Assembly: GCF_004025965.2 (NCBI RefSeq)
Contig: NZ_SAYU02000040.1
Location: 1 to 40,932, forward strand
Length of the DNA stretch: 40,932 bases
From: Phycicoccus flavus
Lineage (GTDB): Bacteria > Actinomycetota > Actinomycetes > Actinomycetales > Dermatophilaceae
Direction of reading: 5' to 3'
Positions 33,954 through 40,932 of this stretch are shown in pieces (position 1 is the first letter of the stretch; the number at the start of each line of letters is the position of its first letter). The translations under genes were made by a program, and so were the position numbers. A model generated the notes under the pieces. That model worked only from the letters and a program-made list of their open reading frames with translations, made no database searches and was not told the origin of the DNA.

Positions 33954-36319
33954 GCACCTGCACCCAGCCCGGCTGCACCGGCAGCGTCGTCGACGGCTAC
34001 TGCGACGTCTGCGGGATGGCGGCCACCCCCGCGTCCGGGTCGCCCGCACCCGCGGCCTCCGCCGCCCCGAGCGCCGACGGCAGCGCCTGCGCCGTCCCGG
34101 GGTGCTCCGGGCACCTCCTCGACGGCTGGTGCGACGTCTGCGGCACCCCGGCGGGCGACGCTGCGGCCGCGAGCGCCCCCGCCGCCTCCCCGGCCGGCGG
34201 CGCCGGGGAGACGCCGGCCGGCGTCGACTCGGCCGCGTCCGTCGCCACCTCCTCGAGCCGGCTGGACTCGGCGGCGATCGGGTCGCGGCGGGCGGCCTCC
34301 GGCAGCACCGTCACCACCCGCACCCGCACCGGGTCGACGCGCACCCGGGCGGCGCGGCTCGGTGCCGGGCTCACCTCGGTGCCCCCGGCGGCCGCGGTCG
34401 ACGCCGCCCGGGCCGTCCTCACCGACCCGCAGGTCCCGGAGAACAAGCGGTCCTGCGCGAGCTGCGGCGGCCCCGTGGGCCGGTCCCAGGGTGACCGGCC
34501 GGGGCGTCCCGAGGGGTTCTGCCCCGCCTGCGGCGCCCCGTACTCCTTCACCCCGAAGCTGACGCCGGGCGAGCTCGTGGCGAACCAGTACCTCGTCGCC
34601 GGCGCCCTGGCCCACGGCGGGCTGGGCTGGATCTACCTGGCCCGGGACCGCAACGTCTCCGACCGGTGGGTCGTCCTCAAGGGGCTGCTGAACTCCGGCG
34701 ACCCCGACGCCCTGGCCGCCGCCATCGCCGAGCAGCGCTTCCTGGCCCAGGTCGAGCACCCGCTCATCGTCGAGATCTTCAACTTCGTCACCCACGAGGA
34801 CGCCGGCTACATCGTCATGGAGTTCGTCGGCGGCCGGTCGCTCAAGCAGCTGCTCAAGGAGCGGATGCGGGCGGCCGGCGGCGCGTACGACCCGCTGCCG
34901 GTCGACCAGGCGCTCGCCTTCGTCGTCGAGGTCCTGCCCGCGTTCCAGTACCTGCACGACCTCGGCCTCGCCTACTGCGACTTCAAGCCCGACAACCTCG
35001 TCCAGGTCGGGGACGCGGTCAAGCTCATCGACCTCGGCGGCGTGCGGCGCATCGACGACGACGACTCCGCGATCTACGGCACGGTCGGCTACCAGGCGCC
35101 CGAGGTGCCGCAGGTCGGCACGAGCGTCGCCTCCGACCTCTACACCGTCGGGCGGACCCTCGTCGTCCTCGTCCTGGAGTTCACCGGCTACCAGGGCCGT
35201 CACCTGCACTCGCTGCCCGACCCCGTGACCACCCCGGTGTTCCGAGACAACGACTCGCTGTACTGGCTCGTCGCCAAGGCCTGCGCCCCCGACCCCGCGG
35301 ACCGGTTCGTCTCCGCCGACGAGATGCGCGGCCAGGCGCTCGGGGTGCTGCGCGAGGTCGTCGCCCGGGGCTCGGACGGCACGACGCTGACCTCGGCGTC
35401 CTCGGAGTACTTCGCGACCCCGGCGGTCGCCACGTCCCGGCTGGACTGGGACCAGCTGCCCGACCTGCGGCCCGACACCGCCGACCCGCAGCTCGCCTGG
35501 CTGCTCAGCCTGGCCCCGGGCGAGCCGGAGGAGCGCCTGCGCGAGCTGGCCGCGGCCCCCGAGGACACCGCCGAGGTGTGGCTGGCCCGGGCCCGGGAGT
35601 CGCTGCGGGCCGGGGACGCGACGGGCGTGTCCGCCGCGACGTCGTCGCTGCTCCAGGCCGACCCGTGGGACTGGCGCGCGCTGTGGGTGGGCGGCCTGTC
35701 GGCCCTGGCCGCCGGGCGGTGGGACGACGCCCAGGCCGCCTTCAACGCCGTCTACCGCCAGGTGCCGGGCGAGCTCGCCCCCAAGCTGGCGCTCGCGCTG
35801 GCCTGCGAGCGCGGTGGCCGGCTCGACCTGGCCGAGACCCTGTACGGGACCTGCGCCGCCACCGACGCCGCCTACGTGGCGCCGGCGGCCTTCGGGATGG
35901 CGCGGGTGCGCGCGGCGCGCGGCGACTCGCGCGGGGCGGTGACGGCGCTGGACCTCGTCCCGTCGACGAGCCGTGGGTTCGTCGAGTCCCGCCGGCTGCG
36001 GGCCGAGGTCCTCATCGACACCCCGACGGCCGGACTGGCCGCGCTCGACGACGCCATGCGCAGCATCGAGAGCGTGCGGATGCTCGACGCCGAGCGCAAC
36101 CTGCTGAGTGCGCGCATCCTCGAGCGGGCCCTGGAGGCCGTGACCTCCGGCGGGGGCTCGCCGACGGGGACGGTCGGCAGCCACGCCGCCACCGAGTCCT
36201 CGCTGCGCACCGCGGTCGAGGGCCACCTGCGGGCCCTGGCCCGCGACGAGCCCGACGCCGGCCGCCGCGTCGAGCTCGTCGACCGCGCCAACGCCGTCCG
36301 CGACTGGAGCCTCACGTGA
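33950..36319 (+). CDS. pknG: PknG-like serine/threonine protein kinase
   Basis: A 789-residue soluble kinase. Two N-terminal zinc ribbons (Cys4/9/18/21 and Cys47/52/61/64) precede a low-complexity Ser/Thr/Arg region. The rubredoxin-like site typical of PknG follows with Cys169/172 and Cys191/194. The kinase domain has glycine loop LAHGGLGW (220-227), Lys244, catalytic YCDFKPDN with Asp344 (non-RD) and DLG at 361. The TPR-like C-terminal part spans about 500-780. Mycobacterial PknG has about 750 residues and lacks the two extra ribbons. In mycobacteria it phosphorylates GarA (OdhI in corynebacteria) and governs 2-oxoglutarate metabolism. The ATG overlaps the previous stop by 4 nt. Confidence 0.92.
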   Translation: MSTCTQPGCTGSVVDGYCDVCGMAATPASGSPAPAASAAPSADGSACAVPGCSGHLLDGWCDVCGTPAGDAAAASAPAASPAGGAGETPAGVDSAASVATSSSRLDSAAIGSRRAASGSTVTTRTRTGSTRTRAARLGAGLTSVPPAAAVDAARAVLTDPQVPENKRSCASCGGPVGRSQGDRPGRPEGFCPACGAPYSFTPKLTPGELVANQYLVAGALAHGGLGWIYLARDRNVSDRWVVLKGLLNSGDPDALAAAIAEQRFLAQVEHPLIVEIFNFVTHEDAGYIVMEFVGGRSLKQLLKERMRAAGGAYDPLPVDQALAFVVEVLPAFQYLHDLGLAYCDFKPDNLVQVGDAVKLIDLGGVRRIDDDDSAIYGTVGYQAPEVPQVGTSVASDLYTVGRTLVVLVLEFTGYQGRHLHSLPDPVTTPVFRDNDSLYWLVAKACAPDPADRFVSADEMRGQALGVLREVVARGSDGTTLTSASSEYFATPAVATSRLDWDQLPDLRPDTADPQLAWLLSLAPGEPEERLRELAAAPEDTAEVWLARARESLRAGDATGVSAATSSLLQADPWDWRALWVGGLSALAAGRWDDAQAAFNAVYRQVPGELAPKLALALACERGGRLDLAETLYGTCAATDAAYVAPAAFGMARVRAARGDSRGAVTALDLVPSTSRGFVESRRLRAEVLIDTPTAGLAALDDAMRSIESVRMLDAERNLLSARILERALEAVTSGGGSPTGTVGSHAATESSLRTAVEGHLRALARDEPDAGRRVELVDRANAVRDWSLT

Positions 36320-37425
36320 GCACCGACACCGCCACCGCCTGCCCGACCTGCGGCGCGGCGGTGACCCCCGGCGCCCGGTTCTGCGAGGGCTGCGGCGCCC
36401 CGCTGGCCGGCACCGACCCCTCCGCGCCGGTGCCCCGCCACGAGCCGGACGAGGCCGGACCCATCAGCCGGCCGACCAACCGCCAGCGCGTCACCGCCCC
36501 CGAGCCCGCCGTCCGGCCCTGCGCCGCGTGCGGCGGCGAGGTGGGCCCGGACCTCTACTGCACGACGTGCGGCACCAAGGCGCCGAGCCCGCGCGACCAC
36601 TACCGCGAGAGCCCCGCCCCCTGGGTCGCGGGCGTCTGCGACCGCGGGGTGCGGCACACCCGCAACGAGGACGCGATGGCGCTCTTCGCCGACCCGACGC
36701 CCGACGGCGGCCGCGCGGTGCTCGTCGTCTGCGACGGCGTCTCGTCCTCCGCCGACTCCGACACGGCCTCCCTGGCCGCCGCCCGGGCCGCCCTCGAGGT
36801 GCTCGTCCCGCCGCTGCCGCGTGGCCTCGGCACCGCCGACAGCGAGGACGCCGCCGCCGCGGCCGTCCTCAGCCGCGCCGCGGCGGCCGCCAACGCCGCC
36901 GTCATCGCGAACAGCGACCCGAGCTCGGACAACCCGGCGTCGTGCACGTGGGTGGCGGCCGTGCTCGAGGGCGGCACCGTGCGGTACGCCGGGCTCGGGG
37001 ACTCGCGGGCGTACCTGCTGCCCGACGACGGGCCGGGGGTCCAGCTGACGGTCGACGACTCGCTGGCCCAGGAGCTCGTGGACGCCGGCACCCCGCGGAC
37101 CGACGCCGAGCGCTCCCCGACGGCGCACACCATCGTCCGGTGGCTCGGGCTCGACGCCCCCGACGTCAGGCCCCGGGTCGGCTCGGCGCGGGTCGAGGGC
37201 CCGGGCTGGCTGCTCGTCTGCTCCGACGGGCTCTGGAACTACGCGTCGGAGCCGCAGGCGCTGCGCGCGCAGGTCGACGCCGCCGGCGTCACCGACCCCG
37301 AGGGTCTCGCCCTGGCGCTGGTCGAGTGGGCCTGCGCGCAGGGCGGGAGGGACAACGTCACGGTGGCCCTGGCCCGGGTTGGGTCACAATGGGCCGACAG
37401 CGAGGTGAGGGAGGACCATGGCTGA
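36316..37425 (+). CDS. PP2C-type protein phosphatase with two zinc ribbons
   Basis: A 369-residue serine/threonine phosphatase. Two zinc ribbons, Cys9/12/23/26 and Cys69/72/82/85, precede the PP2C domain. PP2C motifs are RHTRNED (113-119), CDGVSS with Asp140, a GDSRAYLL strand, LLVCSDGLWNY and GGRDNVTVAL, giving the metal-binding Asp residues expected of the family. It should remove phosphate from the products of the adjacent kinase. Overlaps: GTG start 4 nt into pknG, end 8 nt into the vWA gene. The ribbon placement echoes those on the kinase and the FHA protein. Confidence 0.92.
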   Translation: MSTDTATACPTCGAAVTPGARFCEGCGAPLAGTDPSAPVPRHEPDEAGPISRPTNRQRVTAPEPAVRPCAACGGEVGPDLYCTTCGTKAPSPRDHYRESPAPWVAGVCDRGVRHTRNEDAMALFADPTPDGGRAVLVVCDGVSSSADSDTASLAAARAALEVLVPPLPRGLGTADSEDAAAAAVLSRAAAAANAAVIANSDPSSDNPASCTWVAAVLEGGTVRYAGLGDSRAYLLPDDGPGVQLTVDDSLAQELVDAGTPRTDAERSPTAHTIVRWLGLDAPDVRPRVGSARVEGPGWLLVCSDGLWNYASEPQALRAQVDAAGVTDPEGLALALVEWACAQGGRDNVTVALARVGSQWADSEVREDHG

Positions 37426-38695
37426 GTTCGCAGCCGCCGTCTACCAGAACGAGTTCCTGCCCGTGGGCGGCACCGACGTCAGCGCCATCGTGTCGGTCAC
37501 GTGCACCGGGGCGGGCACGGCCGGCCAGGGCTCGGGGGGCGACGCCGGCGAGATCATCGTCATCGACACCTCCGGGTCGATGGGCACCACGGCCATGGAC
37601 GCCGCCCGCCGGGCCGCGCAGGCCGCGCTGGGACAGATCGTCGACGGCACGTACTTCGCGGTCGTCTCCGGCAACGGCGCCGCCTTCCTCGCCTACCCGC
37701 ACGTGCAGTCCGGGCCGGGCATGGTGCGCATGGACGCCCGCACCCGCGCCGAGGCCGGCCGGGCCGTCGCCGCCCTCACCTCCGGCGGCGGCACCGCCAT
37801 GGCCACCTGGCTCGACCTCACCGGGGTGCTCTTCCGCTCCGTCCCCGAGGTCGTGCAGCGCCACGCCATCCTCCTCACCGACGGCGCCAACAACGAGGCC
37901 ACCCACGTGCTCGACGCCGCCGTCCGCCGGGCGGAGGGGCTCTTCCAGTGCGACTGCCGCGGCGTCGGTGTCGACTGGAAGGTCAGCGAGGTCCGCCGGA
38001 TCGCCCAGCCGCTGCTCGGCACGATCGGCATCATTCCCACGCCGGAGGCGATGGAGGCCGAGTTCGCGGCGATGATGCAGGCCTCGATGTCCCGCGGCGT
38101 CCCCGACGCGCAGCTGCGGGTCTGGGCGCCGCTCGGGGCGCAGGTGCTCTTCGTCCGGCAGGTGTCGCCGACCGTCGAGGACCTCACCGCGCGCCGCACG
38201 TCGGTCAACGACCTCACCGGCGACTACCCGACCGGCGCCTGGGCCGACGAGTCCCGCGACTACCACGTGAGCGTGCGGCTGGCCGCCAAGGACATCGGCC
38301 AGGAGCAGCTGGCCGCCCGCGTCCAGCTCGTCGTCGGGGGCCAGGCCGCGGCGCAGGGCCTGGTCAAGGCGACGTGGTCCGACGACCACTCCCTCACGGC
38401 CCGGATCGACCAGCAGGTGGCGCACTACACCGGCCAGGCCGAGCTCGCCGAGGTCATCCAGGAGGGGCTCGCGGCCAAGGCGGTCGGCGACGAGGAGACG
38501 GCGACGACGAAGCTCGGCCGCGCGGTGCAGCTCGCCGCGGAGACCGGCAACGAGGAGGCCACCTCGCGGCTGCGCAAGGTCGTCGACATCGACGACGAGG
38601 AGACCGGGACGGTGCGCCTCAAGCGGAGCGTCGACAAGGCCGCCGAGATGGAGCTGGACACCGCGTCGACGAAGACCACCCGGGTCCGCCGGTGA
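37418..38695 (+). CDS. vWA-domain protein with threonine-rich C-terminal tail
   Basis: A 425-residue protein. The vWA domain has a complete MIDAS site: DTSGS at residues 50-54, Thr126 in GGGTAM, and Asp155 in LTDGANN. The middle beta region (about 230-330) carries VRVRL-type strands. The C-terminal 70 residues hold repeated acidic-threonine motifs: DEETATTKL at 358-366, DEETGTVRL at 393-401, then STKTTRVRR at the end. These look like sites for threonine kinase and FHA recognition. vWA with PP2C and kinase neighbours recalls the TerY-type triad of Ter stress systems. It overlaps the phosphatase gene by 8 nt and the FHA gene by 4 nt. Confidence 0.88.
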   Translation: MAEFAAAVYQNEFLPVGGTDVSAIVSVTCTGAGTAGQGSGGDAGEIIVIDTSGSMGTTAMDAARRAAQAALGQIVDGTYFAVVSGNGAAFLAYPHVQSGPGMVRMDARTRAEAGRAVAALTSGGGTAMATWLDLTGVLFRSVPEVVQRHAILLTDGANNEATHVLDAAVRRAEGLFQCDCRGVGVDWKVSEVRRIAQPLLGTIGIIPTPEAMEAEFAAMMQASMSRGVPDAQLRVWAPLGAQVLFVRQVSPTVEDLTARRTSVNDLTGDYPTGAWADESRDYHVSVRLAAKDIGQEQLAARVQLVVGGQAAAQGLVKATWSDDHSLTARIDQQVAHYTGQAELAEVIQEGLAAKAVGDEETATTKLGRAVQLAAETGNEEATSRLRKVVDIDDEETGTVRLKRSVDKAAEMELDTASTKTTRVRR

Positions 38696-39462
38696 GCCGC
38701 TGCCCCGCGGGTCACGACAGCCGGGCGGACGACTACTGCGACGTGTGCGGCCTGGCCGTCCCGGCGGCCCCGGCGGACGGGACGGCCGCGGGGCCCGCGG
38801 CCGGGGGTGCCCCCGTCGCGGAGGCGCCGGCGGCCGGACCGGGTGGCGCCGGCGGCGTCGCCTGCCCGCACTGCGGAGCCCCCAACGCCCCGGACGCCCT
38901 GTTCTGCGAGGCCTGCGGCTACGACCACACGACCGGCGCGATGCCCCGGCGGACGGTGCCGTCGCCCGGCCCCACGCCGGGGTCGGGACCGGCCACGGGG
39001 TCGGGACCGGTGGCGAGCCCGGCCCCGTCGCTCCCGGGCGAGTGGGTGGCCGAGCTGTGGGTCGACCCGGCCTGGTACGAGGGGCAGTCCAGCCCCGACC
39101 CGCTGCCCTCCCCGGGCCCGCCGGCGGTCGTCCCGCTGCGTAGCACCTCCCTCCTCGTCGGCCGGGCCTCGGCCAGCCGGGGTATCCACCCCGACGTCGA
39201 CTGCGGCGCCGACGCCGGGGTCAGCCGCCGTCACGCCCAGCTGACCACCGACGGCACCCGCTGGTGGGTCGAGGACCTCGACAGCTCCAACGGCACCTTC
39301 GTCGGCGACGCCACGGGCGGGCTGCCGACCACTCCGGTGCCGGTGGGGCGCAAGACCGAGATCGGACCCGACGACCGGGTCTACCTCGGCTCGTGGACCC
39401 GCCTCGTCATCCGGGCCGCCGTGCCCGGCGAGCTCGGGGACCGACCGGCCTCGGTCGGCTAG
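38692..39462 (+). CDS. zinc-ribbon and FHA-domain protein
   Basis: A 256-residue protein that should bind phospho-threonine peptides. N-terminal CPAGHDSRADDYCDVCG (ligands Cys4, His8 or other, Cys16, Cys19) is followed by a Cys4 ribbon CPHCG/FCEACG. A Pro/Gly linker leads to the FHA domain, about 150-245, with Arg158 in VGRAS, SRRH at 178-181 and Asn200 in SSNGTF, the phosphate-contacting residues. The N-terminus lacks the ETTS site of GarA/OdhI, so it is not their ortholog. Last gene of the operon; its stop shares CTAG with the gene on the other strand. Confidence 0.9.
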   Translation: MSRCPAGHDSRADDYCDVCGLAVPAAPADGTAAGPAAGGAPVAEAPAAGPGGAGGVACPHCGAPNAPDALFCEACGYDHTTGAMPRRTVPSPGPTPGSGPATGSGPVASPAPSLPGEWVAELWVDPAWYEGQSSPDPLPSPGPPAVVPLRSTSLLVGRASASRGIHPDVDCGADAGVSRRHAQLTTDGTRWWVEDLDSSNGTFVGDATGGLPTTPVPVGRKTEIGPDDRVYLGSWTRLVIRAAVPGELGDRPASVG

Positions 39463-40370
39463 CGCAGGAGCCGGGCCAGGCGCTCGCGGGGACGGCCCAG
39501 GCCGCGGGCGCGGCGGCGCATCCCGGCCCACGGGTCGCCCGTGCGGGCCAGCCGCGCTCGGACGCCGTCGAGGTCGAAGCGGTCGGGAGGGGTGCGGGAC
39601 AGCTCGTCCCACGTGATGGGGGTCGAGACCGGGGCGCCGGGCCGGGCCCGCGGCGCGTACGGGGCGACGATGGTCTGGCCGTAGCCGTTGCGCAGGACGT
39701 CGAGGTAGACGAGCTCGCCGCGGTCGGCCTTGCGGGCGGCCGTCGTCAGCAGGTCCGGGTGGCGCCGGGCGAGCAGCCCGGCGAGGTCGGTGGCGAGGGC
39801 GCGGACGTCGTCGAACCCCTCGTCGGGGCGCACCGGCGCCGCGACGTGGTAGCCGCGCGACCCCGTCGTCTTGAGGAACGGCACGAGGCCGAGGTCGTCC
39901 AGCGCCTCCCCGACGACGCGGGCCGCGCGGCGCACGGCCGCGAGGTCGCTGCCCGAGGGGTCGAGGTCGACGACGAGGAGGTCGGGGTGGTCCAGCTCCG
40001 GGCGACGGCTCAGCCAGGTGTGCGGCGTGACGCACGCCTGTTGGGCGAGGTGGACGAGGGTGCGGACGTCGGAGACGACGACCTGGTCCTGCTCGCCGTC
40101 CGACGTCGTGACCGTCACCCGGTCGACGTGGTCCGGGAAGTGCGACGGCAGCTTCTTCTCGTAGAACCCGCCCGCCTCGATGCCGTCGGGGAAGCGCTCC
40201 ATGCTCACCGGCCGGTCACGCAGGTGGGGGAGGGCGGCGTCGGCGACGGCCACCCAGTACCGGGCGAGGTCGGCCTTCGTGACGCCGGCGTCCGGCCACA
40301 GCTCCTTGTCGGGGTGGCTGATGTCCACGCCCTCGAGGGTCACGAGGGCCGGCTCGGTCGGGGGGCTCAT
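39459..40370 (-). CDS. LigD-type primase/polymerase domain protein (PolDom)
   Basis: A 303-residue stand-alone archaeo-eukaryotic primase-like polymerase of the bacterial non-homologous end-joining system. Visible motifs are ISHPDKELWPDAGVTKADLARYW at the start, SMERFPDGIEAGGFYEKKLPSHFP, the catalytic VDLDPSG with Asp135 and Asp137, and LKTTGSRGYHV, the third motif. The C-terminus has YGQTIVAPYAPRARPGAPVSTPITWDEL. It lacks ligase and 3'-phosphoesterase domains, so those must be encoded elsewhere. The end overlaps the FHA gene stop by sharing CTAG. Confidence 0.92.
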   Translation of the reverse strand: MSPPTEPALVTLEGVDISHPDKELWPDAGVTKADLARYWVAVADAALPHLRDRPVSMERFPDGIEAGGFYEKKLPSHFPDHVDRVTVTTSDGEQDQVVVSDVRTLVHLAQQACVTPHTWLSRRPELDHPDLLVVDLDPSGSDLAAVRRAARVVGEALDDLGLVPFLKTTGSRGYHVAAPVRPDEGFDDVRALATDLAGLLARRHPDLLTTAARKADRGELVYLDVLRNGYGQTIVAPYAPRARPGAPVSTPITWDELSRTPPDRFDLDGVRARLARTGDPWAGMRRRARGLGRPRERLARLLR

Positions 40371-40467
40371 GCCTCGCCATCATCGTCGGGCGGGGGCCCC
40401 ACGGGGAGGACGGGACCGTGGAGGTTCCCGAGGCGGGCACGTCGGCGGGGTGCTCGCGGCGCTCGTC

Positions 40468-40485
40468 GTCCACCGGTCGGTGGAC
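40468..40485 (+). repeat. short inverted repeat upstream of the ABC transporter gene
   Basis: GTCCACC, 4 nt, GGTGGAC in the 171-bp gap between the PolDom and ABC genes, about 57 bp ahead of the ABC start. It could be an operator or a short hairpin; nothing else is visible in this gap. Confidence 0.3.
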
Positions 40486-40541
40486 GGCGGATCCACCGGC
40501 CGGGCGTCCCGGTCCGCCCCGGCGCCGAGCACGCTGGAGGC

Positions 40542-40932
40542 ATGACAGCAGCCATCCGCGTCCGCGGGCTCCACAAGACCTACGGCGGCCACCGGGCCGT
40601 CGACGGACTCGACCTCGACGTCCACCCCGGCGAGGTGTTCTCCCTCCTCGGCCCCAACGGCGCCGGCAAGACGACGACGGTCGAGATCCTCGAGGGGTTC
40701 CGCACCCGGGACGGCGGCGAGGTCTCCGTGCTCGGCACCGACCCGCAGGGCGCGCCGCGGTCCTGGCGCGACCGGATCGGCATCGTCCTGCAGACCACCG
40801 GCGGCCTGGACCTGCTGACCCCGCGCGAGGTCCTGCGCAGCGCCGCCCGCTGCTACCGCAGCCCCCGCGACGTCGACGACGTCATCGAGGTGACCGGCCT
40901 GGCCGAGAAGGCCGACCGGCGCGTCTCGGGGC
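40542..40932 (+). CDS. ABC transporter ATP-binding protein (partial, runs off the window)
   Basis: The first 130 residues are present. IRVRGLHKTYGGHRAVDGLDLDV is the A-loop region, LLGPNGAGKTTTVEILEG the Walker A, and VLQTTGGLDLLTPREVL covers the Q-loop. The end reaches RRVSG, the beginning of the LSGG signature. This looks like an exporter-type ATPase of the DrrA/CcmA group, which usually pairs with a membrane gene downstream. The ATG has GGAGG only one base before it, too close for a ribosome-binding site; CACGCT 6 nt upstream may be a -10 box of a leaderless message. Confidence 0.92.
   Translation, partial: MTAAIRVRGLHKTYGGHRAVDGLDLDVHPGEVFSLLGPNGAGKTTTVEILEGFRTRDGGEVSVLGTDPQGAPRSWRDRIGIVLQTTGGLDLLTPREVLRSAARCYRSPRDVDDVIEVTGLAEKADRRVSG

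Noticed and set aside
38692-39462. FHA protein as GarA/OdhI ortholog
   Set aside because: It has zinc ribbons and no ETTS phosphosite, and is longer; only the FHA domain is shared.

Overview
The window is about 41 kb of very GC-rich DNA, densely coding, with short gaps and many GTG starts. It is chromosomal DNA of an actinomycete. Supporting evidence: HspR/HAIR control of dnaK and clpB, a GlnX-GlnH-PknG cassette, an LprG/P55-type pair, a DUF664/DinB (mycothiol-transferase-like) gene, and TANNNT boxes 6-7 nt before start codons (leaderless mRNAs). A Micrococcales member is my guess; the sequence alone does not fix the genus. I found no rRNA, tRNA, insertion sequence, phage gene, integrase or CRISPR array, and no gene-free stretch longer than 300 bases.

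Layout. 1-1.35 kb: a Nei/Fpg glycosylase convergent with a GNAT acetyltransferase. 1.4-5.7 kb: the dnaK-grpE-dnaJ-hspR heat-shock operon behind HAIR operators. 5.7-8.6 kb: a DUF2252 protein with a histone-H1-like tail and a YihY/BrkB membrane protein. 8.7-10.6 kb: on the minus strand, a Tat-exported beta-propeller and a TspO-like protein. 10.7-12.6 kb: an LCP cell-wall ligase and a small RraB-like protein. 12.6-15.3 kb: clpB with its own HAIR. 15.4-17.7 kb: an LprG-like lipoprotein and MFS exporter. 17.7-24.5 kb: single genes and pairs (DinB-like, acylphosphatase, Fpg, MarR/VOC pair, exonuclease III, a haloacetate-dehalogenase-like hydrolase with an SDR, pyrE). 24.6-26.5 kb: uspA and an AGCS amino-acid symporter, minus strand.

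26.6-39.5 kb is the most interesting region. LemA is followed by ten tightly packed genes: TelA, an unknown protein, a CbxX/SpoVK-type AAA ATPase, a GlnX-like four-helix membrane sensor, a GlnH-like binding lipoprotein, an unknown coiled-coil protein, a PknG-like kinase, a PP2C phosphatase, a vWA protein and an FHA protein. Every junction from the second gene onward overlaps by 1-8 nt. This joins the amino-acid-sensing module known from mycobacteria and corynebacteria to a kinase/phosphatase/vWA/FHA/TelA set like those in Ter-type stress systems. Kinase, phosphatase and FHA protein share look-alike N-terminal zinc ribbons, suggesting one signalling complex. The proposed flow is ligand, GlnH, GlnX, PknG; then phospho-threonine on a partner (perhaps the vWA tail), read by FHA and erased by PP2C, with TelA and the AAA ATPase as effectors.

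39.5-40.9 kb: a stand-alone LigD-type primase/polymerase domain (minus strand), then the start of an ABC-transporter ATPase cut by the window edge.
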